From: CAZOZP01 sp964584325
GTDB taxonomy: Bacteria; Bacteroidota; Ignavibacteria; Ignavibacteriales; Melioribacteraceae
Reading direction: 5' to 3'
NCBI GenBank assembly: GCA_964584325.1
Contig: CAZOZP010000018.1
Coordinates: forward strand, 1 to 52,908
DNA: 52,908 bases
Shown: positions 30,516-38,135 of the stretch, one piece after another
Layout: each line of letters begins with the position of its first letter
How positions within the stretch are numbered: the first letter of the stretch is position 1
The notes under the pieces: model-generated
The model's input: only the letters and a program-made list of their open reading frames with translations
The model's database searches: none
Told to the model about the DNA's origin: nothing
Program-made: the position numbers and the translations under genes

Positions 30516-32056
30516 GCCTATTCAAAGAAGTAATTTCTTCAGCTGCTTTTATTCTTAAAAGAGCGTTCAAACGGGAATTCAAAGGAAGTGTTATAGATAG
30601 GACTACGCAAGATTGGAAAGGAAGCGGAGTTGATATCAACCGGGCCGTAAAAATGAACTGGTCTTCCCTTTTAAGCAGATCAAGGGAACAATCTAAAAAT
30701 AATTCCTACTTCAAAGGATGGTTAGGACATTGTCGGGCAAACATCCCCGGGCCTAATGGTTTTTCCCTTCAGTCAAAAGTAACCGATAGGAACAATGATC
30801 TTGATGAAAAGATAAACAATGCAATCGAAAAAGCTTTTGATGATTTCTCGGAAAAAGAAAACTGCACAGTGCATGGTGATACTTCCCTTTTGCAGCTGCA
30901 ATGGCTGTTGATAGATACGTTAAAAAGAGACGGTGAAATTCTTCTAAGAAAAGTATTCAGCAATAAATTCAAGCACGGGTTCGCTTTTGAGACATTTGAA
31001 GTTGAAGACCTTGACCATAATTTGAACGAAGAACTTTCAAACGGTAATGTAATCGTAATGGGTGTAGAATACAATGAATGGAAACGGCCAGTTAGGTATT
31101 ATATCAAGAAAAGAAATTTACTTTCCGGAATGTCCGGCTATCCGGCATTATCCTCAGAACATTCCATTTACCCGGCTGATGAAATTATTCACGGTTTTGA
31201 TAAGACTCATCCACGCCAAGCAAGGGGAATTCCTGAAGCAGCTGCTGTATTAATCGAAATGAGAAATATAGATCGTTGGGAAGATGCTTCATTAAAAAAC
31301 GCTATTTATTCCGCTCGAAATTTAGGTTTCATTTCAAGAAAATACGGAGATATAAGTTCTTCAATCACCGGTCCCGGAAACGAGAAAACAACACCTGCCG
31401 GCGGTACTGCTTTCGAGTTCAAAGAAAACACATTCACTTTCCTTGATGATGGCGAAGAGTTTGTTGGTTTTGACCCGAAATTCCCTCTTGAACAGCACGA
31501 TAGTTTTGTAAAATCAGTCGGTAGAAAAATAGCATCCGGTATCAGGATGGGATTCAATAAATTATTCAACAATTACGAATCTGTTAATTTTTCATCATTA
31601 CGAAGTTCGGAATTAACCGAGCAAAGAAACTGGACTCTAGATCAAAACTTATTTGTCGAAATATTTTTCAAAAACTTCTACAAAGATTGGCTTATGATGT
31701 CAATTCTTGCAGGTCAAATACCAGGATTAAATGTTGCGAAAATAGCTGAATACAATAAACCATTTTGGCAAGGTACCCGTTGGGATTGGGTTGATCCACT
31801 TAAAGATATTTCGGCCGTTAAGCTGGCATTGGAAGAAAACCTAACAACCTTAACGGATGAATTATCCAAGAAGGGTAAAGATTTCACGGACGTTATTTCA
31901 AGAAGAACCGCTGAAATTAAAAAATTAATAGAGCTTGAAAAATTAAAACAAGAATTAAATGTGATTACAGGTAAATCTTCAGTTGAAGTTGATTATGATA
32001 AAGAAGAAGATGGAAGGACTGTATTCAAAATAACAGGGAGGGGTAAAAATGCGTAA
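30512..32056 (+). CDS. Portal protein, lambda gpB family
   Basis: 514 residues, usual length. SRSREQSKNNSYFKGWLGHC, DTSLLQLQWLLIDTLKRDGE, YPADEIIHGFDKTHPRQARG, IPEAAAVLIEMRNIDRWEDA, GIRMGFNKLFNNYESVNFSS and TRWDWVDPLKDISAVKLALE are the conserved blocks of lambda-type portals. It forms the dodecameric ring for DNA entry and tail attachment. It overlaps the capsid gene by 8 bases. Confidence 0.92.
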   Translation: MSLFKEVISSAAFILKRAFKREFKGSVIDRTTQDWKGSGVDINRAVKMNWSSLLSRSREQSKNNSYFKGWLGHCRANIPGPNGFSLQSKVTDRNNDLDEKINNAIEKAFDDFSEKENCTVHGDTSLLQLQWLLIDTLKRDGEILLRKVFSNKFKHGFAFETFEVEDLDHNLNEELSNGNVIVMGVEYNEWKRPVRYYIKKRNLLSGMSGYPALSSEHSIYPADEIIHGFDKTHPRQARGIPEAAAVLIEMRNIDRWEDASLKNAIYSARNLGFISRKYGDISSSITGPGNEKTTPAGGTAFEFKENTFTFLDDGEEFVGFDPKFPLEQHDSFVKSVGRKIASGIRMGFNKLFNNYESVNFSSLRSSELTEQRNWTLDQNLFVEIFFKNFYKDWLMMSILAGQIPGLNVAKIAEYNKPFWQGTRWDWVDPLKDISAVKLALEENLTTLTDELSKKGKDFTDVISRRTAEIKKLIELEKLKQELNVITGKSSVEVDYDKEEDGRTVFKITGRGKNA

Positions 32057-34007
32057 AATGAAAAACGACGCAAAACAGTTTAGGAATATGGTTTCAAGGG
32101 CTGCCGTTATCCATAAAATCAATCCGGAAACGGAGGGATTCCAAAATATTGTAGCAACTGAAAATCCGGTTGTTGTAATGGATTGGTATGAGTGGAAACC
32201 GGTAAGGGAAATCTTGCTAATGTCCGGTTGTGTTCTGCCTGAGAACAAACAAATAGTGCTTTTGGATAACCACTCTAGATGGGAAGGCACGAACGCAATA
32301 AAAGGTTCAACCAGGGAACTAACAATAAATGGATCCGCTTTGGAAGGGGTAACAATAATTTCATCAACCGCCGAAAAAGAAAAAACGCTTGTGGAAGAAG
32401 GACATTTAACCGATACAAGCGTAGGGTATGAAATTATTGAAGGTACAAGAATAAAACCGGGGGCTTCGGCTGTAATAGACGGTAGATCATTTGTAAACGA
32501 TTATGCTGATGGACTTGATTTAGTAGTCCAGACTAGTTGGAGACCTTTCGAAAATTCCCTGACTCCAATTGGGGCTGATGAAATTGCAAAATTTAAAAGA
32601 AATATGTTCAGCGATAAAGAAGAAATTGAAATAGATCTTCAGGGCAATCTTGAAGACCAGGTAAATAATATAAAGAGGGAAAACCTCATAATAAAAATCA
32701 AACAAAATAATCCTACGGGGGATATTATGACAGAAGAAGAAAGAAAAGCTGCCCTGAAAGAACAAAATGAAAGAGTAAGGGCCATTTATTCAATTGCACA
32801 GGAAGAAGGGGTAAGACGTCAGCTTCCGGGTGTGGATTTAACTAAAGAAGCACAGGAATATGTCGAAAAATGCGACACTCCTTCAGTTTCCGATTTTCAG
32901 GCACGTTTGTTTTCTTTAATGAAGGACAAAACACCTTCGAGAAGTGCTGATACTGAAATTGGTTTAAGTGAAAACGAAATCAGAGATTACTCAGTAAGAA
33001 AAGTAGTCTTAGCACAAATTACTAACGATTACAGTGACGTTGGTTTGGAGATGGAAGCATCCAGAACTCTTTCTGAAAAGTTAGGCCGTAAATCAAAAGG
33101 AATCTTTATACCGGATGAAATCCAGAAAAGAAGAAGATCCCTCAATTTAAGTTCTATGAACCAAAACGAAAGAGCGTTGGTTGTCGGAACTCCGGCTTCC
33201 GGCGGGTTTACAGTTCAAAACCAGTACATTCCTCAGTCATTTATTGAACTTGTTGAACAGGCTCTATTATTCCTGGATAACGGTAATTTCGTTACCGGAT
33301 TAAAAGGAAATGTTCCAATGACACGTGAATTAACCGGTGCTCAGTATTACTGGGGTGGTGAAGAGGATGATATAACACTTTCCGGCGGTCCAACTTTCGG
33401 CCAGGAAACAAAATCACCTCACAAGCTTGGTGCAAGAATTAAAGAATCTTATGAATTTTTAACACAGTCTTCCTTAGCTGTTGATACTTATGTTGAAAGA
33501 AAACTTGCAAGAGCAGCTGCAAAAGGTTTCAACAAAGGAATCATCTACGGTACAGGCCAGAACGATCAAATAACCGGATTAAAACTGATTACTGGCGTTG
33601 GAAGTGTTGACGGTCCCGGCTTTAACAGAGCTCAGGCAGTTGAAATGGAAGCACAGGTAATAGCTTCAGGCGTAACAGGTTCACCTAAATTCTACTCAAA
33701 CGGCGCTACAAGAGGAATCTTGAAAAATTCCAAGATCGATAACGGTTCCGGATTATTCTTAGTATCAGACCTTAACACAATGTTAGGTTATGACTACAAA
33801 GGAATTTCAAACGAAATCGACGCAGGTGACCTTATTCACGGATTCTTTGGCGAACTACTGTTGATGTACTGGAATCAGCTTGAAATACTTGCAAACCCAT
33901 ACGGCACTGGTTATGCAGCAGGTGATGTAGAAGTTCGTGCCTTGATGGGTGTTGATATGTTCTGTAATCATCCTGATGCTTTCTCCATTGCTGAAGGTAT
34001 TGCATAA
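32049..34007 (+). CDS. Prohead protease-capsid fusion (HK97 fold)
   Basis: 652 residues. Residues 1 to about 200 are a prohead protease of the HK97/S78-like family: LLDNHSRWEG gives catalytic H75 and EEGHLTDTSVGYEI gives S124. A charged, helical linker (about 205-310, scaffold-like) leads to a capsid domain, with SASGGFTVQ-like TPASGGFTVQNQYIPQ, FVTGLKGNVPMTREL, LAVDTYVERKLARAAAKGFN, IYGTGQNDQITGL and a C-terminal EVRALMGVDMFCNHPDAFSI. A possible internal start at 32727 would make a scaffold-capsid product. After assembly the protease part would be cleaved off. Confidence 0.85.
   Translation: MRKMKNDAKQFRNMVSRAAVIHKINPETEGFQNIVATENPVVVMDWYEWKPVREILLMSGCVLPENKQIVLLDNHSRWEGTNAIKGSTRELTINGSALEGVTIISSTAEKEKTLVEEGHLTDTSVGYEIIEGTRIKPGASAVIDGRSFVNDYADGLDLVVQTSWRPFENSLTPIGADEIAKFKRNMFSDKEEIEIDLQGNLEDQVNNIKRENLIIKIKQNNPTGDIMTEEERKAALKEQNERVRAIYSIAQEEGVRRQLPGVDLTKEAQEYVEKCDTPSVSDFQARLFSLMKDKTPSRSADTEIGLSENEIRDYSVRKVVLAQITNDYSDVGLEMEASRTLSEKLGRKSKGIFIPDEIQKRRRSLNLSSMNQNERALVVGTPASGGFTVQNQYIPQSFIELVEQALLFLDNGNFVTGLKGNVPMTRELTGAQYYWGGEEDDITLSGGPTFGQETKSPHKLGARIKESYEFLTQSSLAVDTYVERKLARAAAKGFNKGIIYGTGQNDQITGLKLITGVGSVDGPGFNRAQAVEMEAQVIASGVTGSPKFYSNGATRGILKNSKIDNGSGLFLVSDLNTMLGYDYKGISNEIDAGDLIHGFFGELLLMYWNQLEILANPYGTGYAAGDVEVRALMGVDMFCNHPDAFSIAEGIA
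32727..34007 (+). CDS. Possible internal translation product: scaffold-capsid without protease
   Basis: ATG at 32727 is in frame with the 32049 gene and preceded by CGGGGGAT at 5-12 bases, a purine-rich ribosome-binding site, at the very start of the charged linker (MTEEERKAALKEQNERVRAI). The product is 426 residues. This mirrors the lambda C/Nu3 internal start. It is inference from sequence only. Confidence 0.45.
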   Translation: MTEEERKAALKEQNERVRAIYSIAQEEGVRRQLPGVDLTKEAQEYVEKCDTPSVSDFQARLFSLMKDKTPSRSADTEIGLSENEIRDYSVRKVVLAQITNDYSDVGLEMEASRTLSEKLGRKSKGIFIPDEIQKRRRSLNLSSMNQNERALVVGTPASGGFTVQNQYIPQSFIELVEQALLFLDNGNFVTGLKGNVPMTRELTGAQYYWGGEEDDITLSGGPTFGQETKSPHKLGARIKESYEFLTQSSLAVDTYVERKLARAAAKGFNKGIIYGTGQNDQITGLKLITGVGSVDGPGFNRAQAVEMEAQVIASGVTGSPKFYSNGATRGILKNSKIDNGSGLFLVSDLNTMLGYDYKGISNEIDAGDLIHGFFGELLLMYWNQLEILANPYGTGYAAGDVEVRALMGVDMFCNHPDAFSIAEGIA

Positions 34008-34070
34008 GCACTAAAGGTTGTGCTAAACTTAAATAAAACTGGTATTCAAAAATAAAAACGGTAAGATAAA

Positions 34071-34253
34071 ATGGAAAAAGAAAAAGTAAGTGATCCGATC
34101 AAAGTTAAAATTACGGCTAACGTCCGGGTTGCAGGGAAACCTTGCAAACCCGGTGCAATAGTCGAAGTGAAAGGTAACGATAAAATTCAACTACTTGCAT
34201 CCGGAAAAGGTGTGAGATATGACGGGAAGGAGGTAAAAAGTGAGAAAGCTTAA
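34071..34253 (+). CDS. Small head-region protein (DUF7210-like)
   Basis: 60 residues: IKVKITANVRVAGKPCKPGA, IVEVKGNDKIQLLASGKGV. This matches the short phage family with K..V...G....PG..V.L....A..L...G, commonly encoded after capsid genes. Function unknown. Confidence 0.6.
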   Translation: MEKEKVSDPIKVKITANVRVAGKPCKPGAIVEVKGNDKIQLLASGKGVRYDGKEVKSEKA

Positions 34254-34704
34254 TTTAATGTCAATAATGATAGTGGCTTTATTGTTCACTATTCAGGTTT
34301 TTGCACAAAGTGCATGGACTAAAAATATGTCAAAAGGTAATCCCGTTGAAGGACAGGTCTGGACTTTTGCCGGGAATTGCGACAGCACATTAACCCTAAC
34401 AAGTGCGACTATTGATTTATCACAGTACGATGCATTGTTCAGCACTTATCCCCTTCAATTTGTAATCGTAATGGATAGTGACGAAACAATTAAAGTCGGA
34501 TGCATAGTCTACGTCTCGGGGGATAATTCGACCTGGCTGGCAGCCGATACAATTATGACGGCAGACAGCGTTCAAACGGCTATAACAAAGACTATTTCTT
34601 TAAATATAAACGCTCCATTTATGAGGTTAGCCTTCAAAGGTGCCACAGGCAATGTCGATACGGACATAAGCGGTTATATTTATGCCCGCAAAGAAGATGA
34701 CTAA
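34240..34704 (+). CDS. Secreted protein in the head module
   Basis: 154 residues with a GTG start overlapping the previous gene. A clear signal peptide (MRKLNLMSIMIVALLFTIQV, cut near FAQ-SAW) is followed by a beta-sandwich-like domain (IDLSQYDALFSTYPLQFVIV, KVGCIVYVSGDNSTWLA, APFMRLAFKGATGNVDTDIS). The second part resembles virion decoration or host extracellular beta-domains. A Sec signal in a phage structural operon is unusual; it may be a surface or periplasmic protein made during infection. Confidence 0.6.
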   Translation: MRKLNLMSIMIVALLFTIQVFAQSAWTKNMSKGNPVEGQVWTFAGNCDSTLTLTSATIDLSQYDALFSTYPLQFVIVMDSDETIKVGCIVYVSGDNSTWLAADTIMTADSVQTAITKTISLNINAPFMRLAFKGATGNVDTDISGYIYARKEDD

Positions 34705-34723
34705 CAATTAAATTATTGAGAAA

Positions 34724-35029
34724 ATGATGAGCTATTTTGATATTACAGACACACTTTTTAATACAGGATTAGAGATTACCGGAATCATTACAACCGTTTC
34801 CGGTGCTCACTCTATTGGAAAAGTGCATTATGTTAATGAGTATCAAAGTGCGAGTCTAATTGGTTTGAAGTTTCAGTCTGGATCACAGCTGGCTTTTATA
34901 AAAGAGAGTGATTTACCCTCAGATGTTGTGAATGGAGCTTCTACAATAAAAATTAATAATATAAGCTATTATATAAATGAAGTGCAGATTGAAGAGGGCG
35001 TCTGCACGCTCATTTTAACACTGAATTGA
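34724..35029 (+). CDS. Head-tail joining protein (gpFII-like, tentative)
   Basis: 101 residues. TLFNTGLEITGIITTVSGAH, SLIGLKFQSGSQLAFIKESD, INNISYYINEVQIEEGVCTL, the strand order of head-tail connector proteins of the FII/ATPase-associated type. The position after capsid and before the tail-terminator gene supports this. An ATG three bases downstream is an equal start choice. Confidence 0.55.
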   Translation: MMSYFDITDTLFNTGLEITGIITTVSGAHSIGKVHYVNEYQSASLIGLKFQSGSQLAFIKESDLPSDVVNGASTIKINNISYYINEVQIEEGVCTLILTLN

Positions 35030-35038
35030 GGTCTGGAA

Positions 35039-35236
35039 ATGAACGGTAAGAGAAAATTATTTGCGTTTATCATAAGTATGACCGCATTTGTAGTTCTCGG
35101 GATAATGGCAATCATTTATAACGGAAATATTGAGTATGTGGGCTTAGGTACTGCAATAATGCTTATTTCAGGGCCGTTTTACGCAGGTAACGCTTATGTT
35201 CACATTAAAGGGAAAACCGGAAATGAAACATTATAA
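35039..35236 (+). CDS. Holin-like small membrane protein
   Basis: 65 residues with two membrane helices (about 7-25 and 33-52), a short charged N-terminus (MNGKRKL) and basic C-terminus (HIKGKTGNETL). This is the size and topology of small class II holins. It is followed by the spanin gene, which overlaps its end, supporting a lysis role. Confidence 0.55.
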   Translation: MNGKRKLFAFIISMTAFVVLGIMAIIYNGNIEYVGLGTAIMLISGPFYAGNAYVHIKGKTGNETL

Positions 35237-35705
35237 TTTATTGCTGATTATCATCTTGCTTGTTTCCTGTTCTTCAGTAAAAGAAGTTATTGAAGAAGAA
35301 ACAATAAAATACAAAGTACCCGGCGAAATTATCCGTGATGAATTTATTATTGATGATGTTAATGTTCCCTCAGTCAAAAAAGCGACCGTTTCAAATGAAT
35401 CATCAAATTCCAATGAATTAATTATTGATGGTAAGAGCGGTTTCGTTGCGAACGGAGAAAAAAACAATCTTTTATATCGCATTAGGTTTATACCGGCAGA
35501 AACATACAAACCGGGTAAACTTGATGTTGATGTAGAAAGTAAACCAAAAGAAGTTGATGCAACTAAAACTAAGTCAAGCAAAACAAAAGAAAAAGAATCC
35601 GCTTCAAACTGGTTCGATGGATTATTAAACAAGTTCTTTATCGGAATTCTGATTCTTGTAATTGTTGGAATGCTGATTAAAAAATTCATACCGGGGGTAT
35701 TTTAA
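35223..35705 (+). CDS. Unimolecular spanin (u-spanin) candidate
   Basis: 160 residues from the ATG at 35223, inside the holin-like gene. It has a lipoprotein signal (LLLIIILLVSCSSVKEV, lipobox LVSC) at the start and a membrane helix (FFIGILILVIVGMLIKKFI) at the C-terminal end, with a polar, charged linker between. A protein held in the outer membrane by lipid and in the inner membrane by its C-terminus is the definition of a u-spanin, which fuses both membranes at lysis, as T1 gp11 does. Confidence 0.7.
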   Translation: MKHYNLLLIIILLVSCSSVKEVIEEETIKYKVPGEIIRDEFIIDDVNVPSVKKATVSNESSNSNELIIDGKSGFVANGEKNNLLYRIRFIPAETYKPGKLDVDVESKPKEVDATKTKSSKTKEKESASNWFDGLLNKFFIGILILVIVGMLIKKFIPGVF

Positions 35706-36169
35706 TGACCAGGCGTGAATCAATACTGAAGGATATCAAATCAGGGTTAGCCGGGATAACAGTCGCAACAGGTTATCTTAATACAATCCTAACGAGTAAT
35801 ATTCATCATTGGAGATTTACGGCTGTTAAGGATAACGAATCGCTTGTTGTTAACCTGGAAGATCAGGAAGCTCACGACTACGGAGAAAACGGGTACAAGG
35901 AAGTTCTCAGGCTGGATGTTCAAATTTCCGTTACTTCAGCTAGTCCGTACGCAAAACTGAGTTCTTTGGTTTTAGATATTGAAAAGTATTTCTATAACTC
36001 AAAATCCACCTACAAAAGCAAATACGGAATGTGGTTCGTGAAGCCGGTTGAAAACAAAATGGGGATGGAAATATCTGATCAAAAAAGAGGGACTCAGGAT
36101 ATAAGCTTTGAAATAATTCACAGATTATCGGAACACTGGAAAGGCCCAGACACAACAAATTGGACATAA
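35705..36169 (+). CDS. Tail terminator/completion protein-like
   Basis: 154 residues. TRRESILKDIKSGLAGI, NIHHWRFTAVKDNESLVVNL, LDVQISVTSASPYAKLSSLV, GTQDISFEIIHRL. The arrangement (helix, strands, long helix with LVLDIEKY, final strand) is that of gpU-like tail terminators. It shares one base with the spanin stop. Confidence 0.6.
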   Translation: MTRRESILKDIKSGLAGITVATGYLNTILTSNIHHWRFTAVKDNESLVVNLEDQEAHDYGENGYKEVLRLDVQISVTSASPYAKLSSLVLDIEKYFYNSKSTYKSKYGMWFVKPVENKMGMEISDQKRGTQDISFEIIHRLSEHWKGPDTTNWT

Positions 36170-36171
36170 TT

Positions 36172-36471
36172 ATGAACGATAAAGACACAGTAAAAGAATT
36201 TACAGAGTTTATCAATAAATTTTCAGAAAAGTTTGAAACAATTGCAAGAGATGTTGCCGTGATTAAAGCCGACATAAATCATATAAAATCGCAAAACAAC
36301 AAAGATTACAATCAGCAGCAGATCACTTGCAAAAGCAGAGAAGATACTCTGAAAGATCACGAATTAAGAATCAGGAAAACGGAAGAATTTCAAAGCAGAG
36401 TTTTTGGAGTAATAATTATTCTTCCGGTAGTTTTAAGCATTGCAGTAGCATTTATAGTTAAATATTTATAA
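36172..36471 (+). CDS. XhlA-like coiled-coil protein with C-terminal membrane helix
   Basis: 99 residues from the ATG at 36172. A heptad-like N-terminal region (EFINKFSEKFETIARDVAVI, KADINHIKSQN) and RKTEEFQSRVFG lead to a C-terminal membrane helix (VIIILPVVLSIAVAFIVKYL). This is the plan of haemolysin XhlA-type proteins that cooperate with holins. Confidence 0.6.
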   Translation: MNDKDTVKEFTEFINKFSEKFETIARDVAVIKADINHIKSQNNKDYNQQQITCKSREDTLKDHELRIRKTEEFQSRVFGVIIILPVVLSIAVAFIVKYL

Positions 36472-36485
36472 AAAAGAGGTACATT

Positions 36486-36860
36486 ATGGGAAAAGTAATA
36501 ATCGATACCGATCAGGTCACGATTGGGTCAACGGCCTACGACATAACAAATGTTAAGTACGGCAAAAAAGCAGACAAAGTGGATGTAACCGATACTGGTT
36601 CTCCTGCTGATTCAAAAGAATATCTACCTAATCCTAGAGCGGATTATTCATTCTCGTTCGATCTGTTTGTAGATGAAGCAGTTGCATTACCTGCTTTCAA
36701 CACGCCCGGAACGGTTACTTTGAATTACGGTGGCTTTGTTATTACAGGAACAGGGGTAGTGGATTCAGAGGATTTAGATGGAGCGTTAGGCTCTTCTCCA
36801 ACTATTTCGTGTAGTGGTTATTTCACAGCGAAACCAACAGAAACACCAAAAACAACTTAA
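36486..36860 (+). CDS. Major tail tube protein
   Basis: 124 residues, with AAAGAGG before the start. KVIIDTDQVTIGSTAYDITN, VDVTDTGSPADSKEYLPNPR, ADYSFSFDLFVDEAVALPAF and TGTGVVDSEDLDGALGSSPT follow the pattern of short siphovirus tail-tube proteins (tube strands plus long loop). It precedes the tail chaperone genes, the expected position. It is highly expressed in comparable phages. Confidence 0.75.
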   Translation: MGKVIIDTDQVTIGSTAYDITNVKYGKKADKVDVTDTGSPADSKEYLPNPRADYSFSFDLFVDEAVALPAFNTPGTVTLNYGGFVITGTGVVDSEDLDGALGSSPTISCSGYFTAKPTETPKTT

Positions 36861-36911
36861 ATAATAAGCCGGGAGTAAATTCAACTACTCTCGGTGGATA
36901 TAAGGAACATT

Positions 36912-37304
36912 ATGTTTAAGAGAAAGTCAAAAGTAATTAAAACGCAGTCCGGAAATTTCAAAATTTACGAAAGAAGCGAAATCGACATCCGGAAACTTGA
37001 AACATTAAATGAAGATAAACCACTTGATTTGATGAACAACACTTCAGTTATCGTTTATGATTCATTAAAATATAATGTTAAATGGTTCAATCCTTTTTCC
37101 TGGATTTTCCTTCAAAAATATTCATTAAGTAAAATAAGTTCAGACTATCCAAGACGGCTGATTCTTTTACTTGCTAAAGAAATATTCGAAATAGAACAAA
37201 TTGATTCTTCTTACTTCAAACTATTGTTAGGGGAAATGAGCAAAGAAGAATCCGAAAAGTATATGCAGAAATTTAAAAAAAAAGCAGAGGAATCAACGAT
37301 TTAG
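36912..37304 (+). CDS. Tail assembly chaperone, G-like product
   Basis: 130 residues from the ATG at 36912, preceded by AAGGAA. SKVIKTQSGNFKIYERSEID, NTSVIVYDSLKYNVKWFNPF, RLILLLAKEIFEIEQIDSSY, a helical protein of the right size. Its 3' end carries nine A (37275-37283), a slippery run leading into the -1 frame that continues to 37576. This is the arrangement of lambda G/GT. Confidence 0.75.
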   Translation: MFKRKSKVIKTQSGNFKIYERSEIDIRKLETLNEDKPLDLMNNTSVIVYDSLKYNVKWFNPFSWIFLQKYSLSKISSDYPRRLILLLAKEIFEIEQIDSSYFKLLLGEMSKEESEKYMQKFKKKAEESTI

Positions 37305-37576
37305 GGATAAGCTTCGAAGTTGCTTGCCCTTTGATTCAGCATTTCTTTCCGTTCTTTAAAAGCATTAAAAGTATTGAAAATCTGCCAATAACTGTTTACA
37401 AGAATTATTTAGAGCAGACTTTTAATATCAGCAAACTATTTCAAGAACCTAGATTCAGCAAGTCCGGAAAGTGGACTAATCAATTTGAATTGCTCACTTC
37501 AAGCCGGAAAAATGAAATATTGAGAAACACACAGGAATATTTAAAAGAAAAGCGGAAAAAAGAAAATGGACTTTGA
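36912..37576 (+). CDS. Tail chaperone GT-like fusion by -1 frameshift
   Basis: After slipping on A9 (37275-37283), the -1 frame is open without interruption: SRGINDLGISFEVACPLIQH, FFPFFKSIKSIENLPITVYK to the TGA at 37576. The fused product is about 221 residues with a T-like C-terminal domain (about 97). Without slippage translation ends at TAG 37302-37304. The downstream frame has no good ATG of its own, which supports frameshifting. The end overlaps the endolysin gene by 11 bases. Confidence 0.8.
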
Positions 37577-38135
37577 AAAAGCATATAAAGAATTACTTGG
37601 CCACGAAGGTCTTTACAGCAATGATGCGGACGATAATGGCGGAGAGACTTACAAAGGAATTGCAAGGAATTTCAATAAGGACTGGCCCGGATGGGCTGTT
37701 ATAGACGGATTGAAAATATACAAGGATTTCCCAAGCTATCTTAAAAACAATCCGGTACTTGAAAATTATGTCCGTGAATTCTATCTCAAGAATTATTGGA
37801 ATAAACTCAAGTGTGATGACATTCCTTTTATTCTAGGTTATGAGTTATTTGAAATAGCGGTTAATTGCGGAATAAATAAAGCAGTTGAATTGCTTCAAGG
37901 CACCTTAAATGTTTTAAATAAAAACAATCAGCTTTATAGTGATATAAAAGAAGATGGAATGTTCGGAGAAACAACATTATTTACATTAAAAACAGCTTTA
38001 TCCAAAATTGATATCAACCTAATAGTTAAAGTTCTTAATCTCTTTCAGGGGATGCATTATATCAACATAATGCGGAAAAACAAAGTTTACGAAAAATACA
38101 TTGGCTGGTTTAACCGGATTGAGGTAACTAAATGA
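37566..38135 (+). CDS. Endolysin, GH108 with peptidoglycan-binding domain
   Basis: 189 residues. The GH108 domain has AYKELLGHEGLYSNDADDNG, GETYKGIARNFNKDWPGWAV (catalytic E of the HEG motif), YWNKLKCDDIPFILGYELFE, IAVNCGINKAVELLQ. The C-terminal half (QLYSDIKEDGMFGETTLFTL) is a peptidoglycan-binding type 3 domain. It hydrolyses the cell-wall glycan and is released by the holin. It has no signal peptide. Unusually it lies between the tail chaperone and the tape measure. Confidence 0.9.
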   Translation: MDFEKAYKELLGHEGLYSNDADDNGGETYKGIARNFNKDWPGWAVIDGLKIYKDFPSYLKNNPVLENYVREFYLKNYWNKLKCDDIPFILGYELFEIAVNCGINKAVELLQGTLNVLNKNNQLYSDIKEDGMFGETTLFTLKTALSKIDINLIVKVLNLFQGMHYINIMRKNKVYEKYIGWFNRIEVTK

